64,000 nt of DNA from the NCBI GenBank assembly GCA_013398275.1, contig VZSE01002916.1, forward strand, positions 47,485-111,484, read 5' to 3'. Position 1 is the stretch's first letter. Every line of letters starts with the position of its first letter. The position numbers were made by a program, and so were the translations under genes. Positions 1 to 11,400 of the stretch are shown piece by piece. Source of the stretch: Promerops cafer. Its lineage: Eukaryota; Chordata; Aves; Passeriformes; Nectariniidae. Below the pieces are notes generated by a model. That model was not told where the DNA came from, did not search any database, and saw nothing but the letters and a program-made list of their open reading frames with translations.

Positions 1-1124
1 TACAATTCCCCTTCCCAAGCAGTGACAGGCTGTTGAGAACTTTTCCTGAAGATGTAAAGAGGTACCAGAGCAACTTTCACAATTCTTGCAAACAGCAGCA
101 TCAGCTCTGTGGGACAAACCATTGGATCTGTAGGATACCACGTTCCACTGAATCTCCATGCATCGCTCCAGATGCAAAAATCTGACCGTGGCAAATCCAG
201 CTGTGGCAAGGATTGTTTATTAGCTGGCACTGTATCTTCAGCTGTGAATGAAATGGGGCAAGAGAAGACTGAGTCAAACCCTCTTTTTTGTGCCTTGTGC
301 TTGGAAAAAAGAAGGGATGCTCTCTGTGACAGCCATAAGTAGCAGAGACTGGCATGAAGAAACCCTTGGTTACAGAAGGATGACCAAGCTGAGGCTTTTC
401 TCAAACCAGTGGTATCTCTCCTTGCCTAACCTTTGCATTTCCTGGAGTCTGGTTCAGACTTCCAGATGCATTGCGCGTTCCTTGCTGGTGGAATTTCAAC
501 AACAGGTGGAATTGTTTGGTGTCTGAGTCTTCCAGACAGCTGCTGAGAATTGTTCTGGTCAAATGTCATCATCCTGAGAGGGACTGTAAGCCCAGTTTCT
601 GTAGCCATCTTCATAAACCCCTTCATCTTACAATGGATGAATAATCAGAAAAGCAGCTTTTATTTATGGGCCACCCTGCAGCCAGGCCTGTGAGAGATCA
701 GTGGGCCCCCCTTGGAAACACTTAAGGTTTAGAATTTTAAAGCTCCGTGTGAAAACTGGCTTTGTCATAGGGAACGGGTTTTACTTCATCTTGACTTTAG
801 AAAGTGGCTCTGTGTGTGTCTCAGGGGTACAAATTAAAGAGTAAAATCCTGTGGATTTGAATAAGAAGCATTTAGATGACAAAATACTTCTGCAAGTTCC
901 TGAGAGAGCAGATGTTCACCTGTGTGCAGGTAGGAATCATTTGACTTCTTAATGCCCAAGCCTAAAGGATAATAGAATTTAAATAACTGTGTCATGTTAC
1001 TTAAAATTTCCCTTTAATCTACTTCTAAAAAAATGTGGTGCAACAGAGAATTCCCTGGGGATCTAAATAGTGGTTGGACCTTTAAAAAAAACCAAAACAA
1101 AACAGTTTGGTTTTTTTTTTTAAA
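1..1124. other. Intergenic sequence upstream of JPT1
   Basis: No convincing coding exon was seen. The short open frames lack recognisable domains. By human synteny (from memory) SUMO2 should lie upstream in the same orientation, so this could include its 3' flank, but nothing in the sequence confirms that. A T-rich run at about 1111-1121 sits just before the left edge of the duplicated block. Confidence 0.5.
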
Positions 1125-3150
1125 TGGATCCTAGATTAGAAAAAATAAAACACTGGTCCTGTTTGTGTACATTTAACAGTTCTTCTCTTTCATGATCTGT
1201 GTTAATGTTAAGGCTGGTGTTTAATTCAGATGCTGGACAACTCATGTTGTGCATAGAGGGATGTAACACGATCCCTGTGTTCTCCAGACCAAAAAGAAAT
1301 ACTTTTCTCTAGAAAGTGTTTTGGGGGTATGAAGGGCTGTTATTAGTGTGGGGGGGGGTGGCTGGAAAAGATAGATTTTCTTTCCCCTTTCTCCCTCCTT
1401 TATGCAAGTGCTAATGGAAAAATATTGCTAATGCATACGTTTTGGAGTAAAAATTGTGATCAAGGAAGCATCTGTGTCCGTGGAAGTTGCAGGGAGCCCC
1501 CAGCCACCAAATCAAAGGTGGATGTGACAGATGGGTCAGCAGCCAACATGTGGCGATTTAAACTCTGTCCTGTGAGTTTTGTGCTGGCACGGGAGGGAGA
1601 TGCATGACCCAAAATGTGCCGCCTCGTGCTTTTGACAGCCAGGTGAGCAGCATTGCTGGGCCTTGTACTCCAGCTATACTAGCCATGCTGGAACTCAATT
1701 TTCATGCAATAATCCAAAATAATACACCGACATTAGAAATTATTTTATTCCGCCATTATTTTTGAGGTGTTGGCATTCCCCACCACGCCTGTGGCTCTGC
1801 GTAAGAGCCACAGCCACAGCCTCTGTGTAAGACAGGCCCTTGGCTGTGTCTCAGCTCTCTGCGGATCCAACCTCTAAAGCCACGATGTGCCGCGATGGCC
1901 TCAGTGCGGTTCGTCCCTGTACCTTGGAGCTGCTCCATGACATCTCTGAGGCACCTGCAGGGCTTGNNNNNNNNNNNNNNNNNNNNNNNNNNNNNNNNNN
2001 NNNNNNNNNNNNNNNNNNNNNNNNNNNNNNNNNNNNNNNNNNNNNNNNNNNNNNNNNNNNNNNNNNNNNNNNNNNNNNNNNNNNNNNNNNNNNNNNNNNN
2101 NNNNNNNNNNNNNNNNNNNNNNNNNNNNNNNNNNNNNNNNNNNNNNNNNNNNNNNNNNNNNNNNNNNNNNNNNNNNNNNNNNNNNNNNNNNNNNNNNNNN
2201 NNNNNNNNNNNNNNNNNNNNNNNNNNNNNNNNNNNNNNNNNNNNNNNNNNNNNNNNNNNNNNNNNNNNNNNNNNNNNNNNNNNNNNNNNNNNNNNNNNNN
2301 NNNNNNNNNNNNNNNNNNNNNNNNNNNNNNNNNNNNNNNNNNNNNNNNNNNNNNNNNNNNNNNNNNNNNNNNNNNNNNNNNNNNNNNNNNNNNNNNNNNN
2401 NNNNNNNNNNNNNNNNNNNNNNNNNNNNNNNNNNNNNNNNNNNNNNNNNNNNNNNNNNNNNNNNNNNNNNNNNNNNNNNNNNNNNNNNNNNNNNNNNNNN
2501 NNNNNNNNNNNNNNNNNNNNNNNNNNNNNNNNNNNNNNNNNNNNNNNNNNNNNNNNNNNNNNNNNNNNNNNNNNNNNNNNNNNNNNNNNNNNNNNNNNNN
2601 NNNNNNNNNNNNNNNNNNNNNNNNNNNNNNNNNNTCCGCCCGTCTGCCTTCCCCCCATCGGCACGGCCCCCGCGCCCCTCGGCCCCGCGGAGCCGCCGCG
2701 GGCTGGGTGGGGCCGGGTGGCCTCCATTGTCTGCGCTGTCCGGCCCTCCCTTCCCGCCCCGTGCCGCTCTGCCCGGGGGGGCCCGTTCGGTCCGCAAGCT
2801 GCCAGTGCTCGGGGCCGGGGGGGGCCCCCCCCCCCGGGGCNCTCGGGGCCGGGGTCGCCCGTTCCCTGGGGCCACGGCCCCTCTCCCAGGGGCGACCCGG
2901 GGCTAGAAGGGGCGGGGAGGGGGGAGCGGAGCCTGTCTGGAAACAAAGAAAACTCGGCGGGTTGGTCTGGAGGAGATGCACGGCGCTAGGTCGGGCACCC
3001 ACGGTCTCGGGAGTCACAGCTGGAGAGGATCATGTCGTTTTCCACGCTGCCGTGGCTTTTTTTCTGTAAGGTTTTGGCCTGACAAAGCGGATGCTTCCTG
3101 TTCCCTTTTAGCTTTCCAGGGTGCTTTTTAAAGCGAAAAAAAAAAAAAAA
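1125..3150 (+). repeat. Duplicated JPT1 promoter block, copy A (probable assembly artefact)
   Basis: Bases 1125-1966 match 3152-3993 at a constant offset of 2027. Bases 2712-2820 match from 5001, and 2842-3150 match 5097-5405. Between them lies an N run (1967-2634) where copy B has about 1 kb of real sequence, including JPT1 exon 1. Bases 2635-2711 are found only here and probably fill the single N at 5000 in copy B. A second small join at 2841 repeats a GC-rich 13-mer on both sides. No JPT1 start codon is present in this copy because it would fall in the N run. A genuine tandem duplication is possible but less likely, given the N joins at both the internal and the outer edges. Confidence 0.85.
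1967..2634. other. Assembly gap (668 N)
   Basis: Run of undetermined bases inside copy A of the duplicated block. The equivalent interval in copy B is about 1 kb and carries the JPT1 promoter and first coding exon. Long open frames that run across the Ns are meaningless. Confidence 0.99.
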
Positions 3151-3151
3151 N

Positions 3152-5405
3152 TGGATCCTAGATTAGAAAAAATAAAACACTGGTCCTGTTTGTGTACATT
3201 TAACAGTTCTTCTCTTTCATGATCTGTGTTAATGTTAAGGCTGGTGTTTAATTCAGATGCTGGACAACTCATGTTGTGCATAGAGGGATGTAACACGATC
3301 CCTGTGTTCTCCAGACCAAAAAGAAATACTTTTCTCTAGAAAGTGTTTTGGGGGTATGAAGGGCTGTTATTAGTGTGGGGGGGGGTGGCTGGAAAAGATA
3401 GATTTTCTTTCCCCTTTCTCCCTCCTTTATGCAAGTGCTAATGGAAAAATATTGCTAATGCATACGTTTTGGAGTAAAAATTGTGATCAAGGAAGCATCT
3501 GTGTCCGTGGAAGTTGCAGGGAGCCCCCAGCCACCAAATCAAAGGTGGATGTGACAGATGGGTCAGCAGCCAACATGTGGCGATTTAAACTCTGTCCTGT
3601 GAGTTTTGTGCTGGCACGGGAGGGAGATGCATGACCCAAAATGTGCCGCCTCGTGCTTTTGACAGCCAGGTGAGCAGCATTGCTGGGCCTTGTACTCCAG
3701 CTATACTAGCCATGCTGGAACTCAATTTTCATGCAATAATCCAAAATAATACACCGACATTAGAAATTATTTTATTCCGCCATTATTTTTGAGGTGTTGG
3801 CATTCCCCACCACGCCTGTGGCTCTGCGTAAGAGCCACAGCCACAGCCTCTGTGTAAGACAGGCCCTTGGCTGTGTCTCAGCTCTCTGCGGATCCAACCT
3901 CTAAAGCCACGATGTGCCGCGATGGCCTCAGTGCGGTTCGTCCCTGTACCTTGGAGCTGCTCCATGACATCTCTGAGGCACCTGCAGGGCTTGCACGGGC
4001 CGGGCATGGCAATGTGTGTGAGGGAGCCGGGCCTTGCGCGGCCAAGGGGGTGCCAGGGGTGGGTTTGGTGGCACGATGGCCGCTTTGGTGGTGTGTCCTG
4101 GGCGGTGTCTGTGGGGACAGGAGCCGTGCGCGGGTCGCGGAGGCACCGACGGGGCATCAGAATCGCCCTCACGACCCGGCCCCTCCCGAGGCCCCTCAGA
4201 AGGGGCAGCGCCGCGGGGACTCTAGTCTGAGGTACATCTGAGCCAATCACAGCTCGCCGACGATGAGCGACGGCTCTCCCACCAATCACCACCAGCAGGT
4301 GCCACAGCCCACAGCCAATCACTGCAGAGCAGACGTAGTGCTTCACCAATGGGCTCTTAGCGGTGAGGCGAGGCGCCTCGGAATAGACAGAGAGGCGGAG
4401 CAAATGGGAGAATGGCAGGGCGCTGTCCAATAAGAGCGAGAGACTGAGTTTGAACCGTCCAATGAGAAGGCCGAAGGTGGGCAAGGCTTGCGGTGTGTAT
4501 AAAATGTGCGGCGGTGCGGGCGGCGGCCGCAGTTGTCACCGGTGGCGACAAAGGTGGTGGGTGCCAGTAGCTGTGTTCCGGGGACCATCACTGTACAGAG
4601 CCCTTCCCTTGGTCCGGCCACTCCGCCATGACCACCACGGCCACGTTCTCGGGCATGGACCCCAATGGCAGGAACAGCTCCAGGTCTGCGGGGGGCTCGA
4701 GGGCCGCTGGAACCTAGAGGGCGGTGGGTCTGGGGGTCCCCGGAAGGCATGTCCGGAGCGGCTCCAGAGTGGTGCTAGGGCGGGGTGCTGGGGCGGGGGC
4801 TCCGGCCGGGCCGGGGCTGTGGGTATGCGGTTCCTCCCGGCCTCTCCCGGGCGGGTTGGCCGGAGGCGGGAGCGGCCGCGCCCACCCAGGTGGGCTGCGG
4901 GGGTATCCCGGGGCCGCGCCGTGCCCGGGGGAGGGAGGTGCGGGAGCTGCCGAGACCCGCCCGGGTCTCTCAGTGCGGCCCCGCCGTCGCCGCCGAACAN
5001 GCCGGGTGGCCTCCATTGTCTGCGCTGTCCGGCCCTCCCTTCCCGCCCCGTGCCGCTCTGCCCGGGGGGGCCCGTTCGGTCCGCAAGCTGCCAGTGCTCG
5101 GGGCCGGGGTCGCCCGTTCCCTGGGGCCACGGCCCCTCTCCCAGGGGCGACCCGGGGCTAGAAGGGGCGGGGAGGGGGGAGCGGAGCCTGTCTGGAAACA
5201 AAGAAAACTCGGCGGGTTGGTCTGGAGGAGATGCACGGCGCTAGGTCGGGCACCCACGGTCTCGGGAGTCACAGCTGGAGAGGATCATGTCGTTTTCCAC
5301 GCTGCCGTGGCTTTTTTTCTGTAAGGTTTTGGCCTGACAAAGCGGATGCTTCCTGTTCCCTTTTAGCTTTCCAGGGTGCTTTTTAAAGCGAAAAAAAAAA
5401 AAAAA
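3152..5405 (+). repeat. Duplicated JPT1 promoter block, copy B (functional copy)
   Basis: This is the more complete copy. It begins directly after the single N at 3151 and continues past an A15 tract (5391-5405) into unique intron sequence. It carries the CCAAT array, the TATA box, the 5'UTR and the JPT1 start codon. A single N at 5000 marks a gap in intron 1 that the 77 bases at 2635-2711 in copy A appear to supply. Confidence 0.85.
4243..4504 (+). promoter_or_regulatory. JPT1 promoter: six CCAAT boxes, TTTGAA element, TATA box
   Basis: Six same-strand CCAAT pentamers start at 4243, 4282, 4315, 4346, 4427 and 4459. The spacings are 39, 33, 31, 81 and 32 bp, mostly about three helical turns. 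A TTTGAA hexamer (4449-4454), matching the CHR consensus, sits just before the last box. A TATAAAA element lies at 4498-4504, about 125 bp before the ATG. Multiple NF-Y boxes spaced 31-33 bp apart together with a CHR are typical of G2/M-regulated promoters. That regulation is an inference here, and the CHR lies between CCAAT boxes instead of downstream of all of them. Confidence 0.75.
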
Positions 5406-8400
5406 TTTTTACAAAGCTTATTTCCAAACCAGAGCTCTTCCTGGAGCTGTGGATGGATTTTCGGTGGACATCATTGGGTATCAGGTGGAATTTTAACGGC
5501 ATTTCATTGCTTGAAGTGTTAAACATGGCTTTCATAAAGCAGGTTACAGCATTTCAAGGCTTTGAGAGGCTTCTAATAAAATCTGTCAGCCCTTACCTGA
5601 GGTTGGTAAAATGGATTATTCGTTTTTAACAGTTTGAGCGATGGATATTTTTCCCCCTTCAGTTGCCTATTCTGTTAATGTCATTAAGTCTGTCAGTGGA
5701 AACTATTGTACCCTTAAGAGAGTACTGGTTTCACTGCTGTGCTAAAAAGAGGGGATCTGAGGTTTGGGAACAAGCCCTGCTTTGAACAGACTGTTCTTCA
5801 GATTAGTAACTGCAACAGCTGTAACTACGAAAATAAACCTTCTGTACGTTTCCTCAGAGAAGGAAAGATAAAGGAGTGATTCAAGACCATTACACTACAT
5901 CTTGATTCAGAAAGGAGACGACAAAACAAGTCATAATAAAACATACTCTCCAGTCTGCTGGGATCCTCCCATTAGCAGCTGAGCTTTAGTAATTCTTAGA
6001 AAAAGAATTTTGTTAGGAAAAGTATTTTCTGGTTATGTAACAGTAAATATCCATGTCACACACCTTTAGGAATTTCCCTTGCCGTTGGGGTGTTTGAGCT
6101 GTGTAGGCTGGAGAAGCGTTTTTGTGTTGCAGCTGGAATGTAACAGGCACAAATTCTTCCAAGATGTGAGTTGTACAACTGGACACTTTGTGTTGAATTC
6201 CCAGGTTTGAAGCATTAACAAGCTGGGTACTGCTTCCTGTTCTAACTTTGATTTATTAAATTATTTGTTAAGAAGAAGACAAAGTAGTGTGCATCATCCT
6301 TAGTTTGTCATAGTGTTCATTTTGGAGCACTGGAGATCTTGAAAGCCCATGAAGCCCCAGGTTCTGTTGGTGTCCTCACATCTCTCTGGGAGTTTTGAAA
6401 GTTCTCACACACAGTTTTGTTCTCCTGACTTTTGTCTGGCTTCTCCAGCTAACCCAAGATCTCCTGCTTATGAAAATAAATCAGGAGGAGTTTACGTTTC
6501 AAGATTTATTTCGCTGCAGCTGTTCATTTTGATTGGGTTCTGCAGGTTGGAAAGCAGCCTGCAATCAAGCTCTTGAAGTACTGAGCAGGCTTCTTTTGTG
6601 TCTAAGAGCAGATTGTTAGATTTAGGTTACATATCTGGAGCTTTGTACGCTTTGTCTCTCCTAGTAATAGTCAACTCCAAGCTGTTTAATTTCACGTTTT
6701 ACTTCTAGACCAGCAGCATGGCTGCAGACTAGAGGGTCTTTTCCTGAGGAAACAAATCTATATAGAGGCTGCAGCCCCCAGCCATCAGTGGTGCAACCAG
6801 TCCTTTGGTTCAAACTTCAGTCTTTGCTGGGCAGCCAGTTTGAAGATTAATATTAACCTTCCCAGGATACTCTCAAAAAGCTGGAATTTGACATGCCCAT
6901 GTAGTTATTTTTATTTTTTATTTGGCTCAGACTGGTGGGAGCAGCCCTTGGTGTGATACTGGATGGAACAAGGGCACAAGTAGAGTGTGAGAGCATTTTA
7001 TTTTTTAAGTGCTACTGAAGAGCAGTGGAGATACAGTGCCAGGATGGAGTTCTGGCAGGAGTACCTGGGTAGTTGAAGTGATGTGCTGGGAGTGCAGCTG
7101 GGGGCTGGCACAGGGTGTAAAGCTGCCTCTCTCCACAGAGTGCTGCGTCCTCCTGGTGGCGGCTCCAACTTCTCCCTGGGCTTTGACGAGCCTAAAGAAC
7201 AACCAGTGAGGAGGAACAAAATGGCATCCAGTATCTTTGGAACTCCTGAGGAGAACCCACCTTCCTGGGCTAAAGCACCAGGTAAGGCTGTAGTGCTTTG
7301 TTTCCTCATCTGCTGACAGGCATTGATTCATTTTGTGGCTCAGCCTGATGCTGCTGGTGGCTGATGTGGAAACCAGAGTTCCCTTCCTACTTGGTACTTT
7401 GGGGTTACAAATGATGCCTGATTGCAGAGAATTGTTTATTCCTCATTAATTTCTTCCAGGAGGGTTTATTTTATGCAAGTGTTGGGCATGTTGCAAGTAG
7501 AGAATTTTATTTTGGATGCAGTTTCTCCAAGTTAAGTCAAACAAGTGGACTTGTCTCTTACTGTTTGGAGTAGCAGTGTTTGGTCTTGATTATTCAGAGG
7601 AAGTTTAGCCTCGGGTTCTCACAGCTGGGTTTAAGCTTCCTTTTCTGCAGAGCACTGCTGGTATGGGTGGCCTTGGGACCCCAAACTCCATCTGTTTAAA
7701 TGACACCCTCACTGCATGGGGTGCTGCTGTAAGACAATAATTTGTGAGGTATTATCTAAAGGACCAGGACTTCTTAGAATTGTGAAGCTCTAATTTCAAA
7801 GAAAAACCTCTCTCAAATTACCCAAACCTGTGACTATTTATGATCTGCTTTCACATTAAGTTTATCTTGCAACCTGAATAGACTCAATCTCTGCTTGTAG
7901 GGGCTAAGCCAGATGAAACCAGAGACAGTTGTGAATCCTCTGGACCACAAAGAACAAACTCAACTGAGGCAAACTGTGGAGACTTCGTAGATCCCAAGGT
8001 CAGTACTTGCCTACAAAGAGCTTGATAATGGCCAATTCACACTCTGTGTGGGATTGATTATCACGGATATTCACACAGTTGGAAGCATTGTAGGATTTGA
8101 ATCCTTTCTCTCAAATTTGTTTTTTCCTGACGGTTCCCCTTTCCATCTGACATTCTTCCAGTATGCTGAGGAAGGAAGGGCTGGATTTTTCACAAGGATC
8201 ACTTTGTAGAGGTCTTAACCCATCTCATTGCTGAGACAGTAATGGAGTGATGTGAAATCTCATTTCAGCTGTGTGTGTGATTGTGGCTTTAAACATCTCA
8301 CAAACAATAGTTACTGCAGCAGACTCTGTGTGGGTCTGACAACGAACTTGGTTTCACATCCCAGCAAATTCTTACCTCAGTAGTATCTGTGTTTGTTTTG

Positions 8401-11400
8401 TTTTAATAATACCAGCGGATGTGTTATTTTCTATATGAACTCCTTACCTAGTAGCAATATGGAGCATGATTTGTAGTTAAGTGGTATTAAGTAAAATTTG
8501 CTAGATGTGTAATTACATTTAATGGGAAAAACAGGGTTCTTTTGAAACACAGTAAATTCAGTAAAAAAACCCAGTAATTCGTCTGAACTTAGATCCTTAG
8601 GAATGTAGGATAGCCTGTATTTGCATGAACAAAGTGGAAAAAAGAAATCTTGTTTAAAATTCTCTACCCTTAGGTTTTCTGAAAAGAACTGGGTAGCTAA
8701 ATAATTATCTTGAAGGTTGTAGCAGACACCTTTTATCTTAGGTTTTATTTTGGTAATTGGCATCAAGCACCACAACCCATTTTTGTTATTAATTGTAGCT
8801 TCAAGTCACAAAACTGTTCTTTGTTACAAAACATGTCTTGTTTCAATTTAGCAAATACAAGCAAGTTTATTTTCTCTGGTATATTTTCAGCTTTAAATTT
8901 AACTGTTTAGTCGAATTCTTTCTAAATTGTTTTAAATACTGTGGTTCTCAGCTTTGCAAACAGGTTCTTCCCATGTGGAATACTTTACTTTTATGCAGTA
9001 ATTCAGCTGCAAACAGCCTGAGACTTAAGGTGATACATTTGTGTCAGTTTCTGTGCTTTTTTTTGGTCCCAATTTCTGCAGTTTCACTGTGTAATTAGCA
9101 GTGTTAAATCTGTGAAAGTTGACAAACCTGATGCCATTGAGGAGCCTTGGCTGCTGCTGGTAGACTCCCTATTTTTGTGTCAAGCTGCAGCCTGCGAACA
9201 GATTTAGCATTTAAAGAATGTTTAACTGTGTATGTAGTGAAGGAAACTTCATGAGGAAAAAAAAAGCTGATCTGTGTTTCACAAATGAAGTTAAATACCC
9301 TGGAAAGAACAAATGCTCTTGGCCTTGCCAACAGATAAATGCAAGGAGTTACTCGGTAGAAAGCAGAGGACGCTCAACTCTTGCTTGTTGCTGTCAGTGT
9401 GATTTTTTTTCCTTTCCTGCTGGGCAGTGGGAATATTCTGGATCCTGTCAGTCCTGCTTGATGTGGGATGCTCTGTACAATAAAGTGTTCTTAACCACCT
9501 CTGTCCTTCACTGTGGGAATAACAAATGTGCCACGTGTCAGCAGGGTTACTCCGATATCTGTTTCAACTTCTAGAAGTATGTTAGGCACATAAAAAACTG
9601 GTTAAATTATAAGTCAATCCGTAAGAAATGGTGCTTACAAACCCATGGTTTCAATCTGCAGAATTATGAGTGCAGAACCCTCTGGGCCACTCTGGGTTCT
9701 GTCTCTCAGAGCCTGTTGCTGCTCCAAAAGCGCCTCCCTGAGCCTGTGGCTCAGAATGTGATGCCCAGTCACCATGGTCACACCATGGAGGAGTATCCAC
9801 TCCATGGAATAGGAAAATGCTTTGTGAAACATGAGATGTAACATGTTCCTCTCTCTTTTCTAGGGAGGAGATGTTGGTAGTGACATTTTTGGTGAGTAAC
9901 TTCCTTGGACTCCTTTGTTGCAGGTGGCTTTGCAGTAGAAGAGGATGTAGGATCTATAAATGGTCATTTATTAGGAGAGAGGCAGCCTGGGGTTGTCCCT
10001 AGAACCCATCAAATCAACAGTAACCAACTGCTTCAGTGGAGTGTGGGCATGGAGGGAAATGGTGGAGTGCTGTTGCTCATCAGGGTGAAAAGGAGAACAG
10101 TCCTGTTGGTTTATTTTGCCAGCAGCTGTTGGTGTCAAGATTTGTCTAAGTACTAGAAGGTAAGGTCGAGACTCTTGCAAAGAGTTGAGTGATTGAAAGG
10201 CCATGCTGCTGTTAGAGTTGCTTATAATTAAATAGGACAGTCAACATAATTCATTTTAGTTTAGCAGTTTCTTTCTTTCCCGTTGTCTTCTCATACAGCA
10301 AACTCCACATTCACAGAAAGAATCAAACCCAGCTACTGCTTCTGCAAGTGTCTGCATTAACCAGCTTTTGACTTCCTGTTGCTTTTTAAGTGCTGATTTT
10401 TGCCAAGGAAGTTAATCTGCATACTGCAAATCTCCTGTAAACAGACATTTCCCCTTCAAGTACTTTTTCTAGCTCTGAGGCTGGAAATGTCTCCTTTGCA
10501 AGATTCACTTTAGGCATATCTGACTACTTCCTGATGACAGGAATGTGTCTGTTGACTGCTGCTTTCCAAGTGCTACTTTCAACACCTAAGATTGGTGGGA
10601 CATCCCTGAGGCCATTAGCACCTCCATGTCCTGAAAAGACTTCTGCTGGGAGGGGGGAGAGCTTTTCCAGAACATTTCCACTACCTCTGAGTGGTATCTG
10701 TGCGTAAAATAAATGTTGCCTCTCTAGCAGGCTGCTTCTAATCCAACTGTACAGGCTCTAGGATTTCTTTCCCATGTCTGTCTGATCTTAATTAGCACTC
10801 TAGGCATCTAGTGTTTATGCCTTGAGTAGGAGGATGTGGTTTGCTAATAGAAGGAAACTGCTTTAAGGGGTCTGCTGCTTTTCCTGGTGCTTGTTTAAAC
10901 CAGCTCCCCACAGGGCAGAGGAGATCCCACAAACAGCAGGGAGGTGAGAAGGGCTGAGATGCCAGGAAGCAGAAATAGGGCTGCCTGGGATCAGGACAGC
11001 TGGCTGAAATTTGGAGTGCAAATTGGTATTCCTGACTTTTTAAAAAAGTTCACATTTTCACAGGTGTTGTATTTGTCTTTTGGTTTGTTTCTGGCAAGTG
11101 ACAGTGAAGGAAGTTCTTACAAGGGTCAGGTGAATCTATGCTGGGAGGTGGTTAAAAAACAAGTGTTATGGAAGGTAACTGGGATTGTTTCTTCTTGTGG
11201 CCATGACTGAAAATTAAATTTTTGAAGGTGGCCAAGATGAAATAAAAATGGCAGGCAAAGGTTTGAATTTTAAACTTTCACTGATGATACTTAGGAAGGA
11301 GTAGAAATTAATGCCTCCTGGAAATGGTGTCTGTGGCAGATACCTGAACATCCTGATGGATTATTAAATTAATTCCTACCATTGATTGCTTTGGGTGTTG

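Noticed and set aside
1756..3069. Long open frames on both strands across the N run
   Set aside because: They exist only because Ns translate as unknown residues; the flanks are promoter and intron sequence without domain content.
1425..3634. Identical 60-residue open frames at 1425-1607 and 3452-3634
   Set aside because: They are the same non-coding stretch seen twice because of the duplicated block; no homology or splice context.
4450..5320. Long open frames on both strands over JPT1 exon 1 and intron 1
   Set aside because: Low-complexity Gly/Pro/Arg composition from a CpG island; only the 56-nt JPT1 exon 1 frame has homology.
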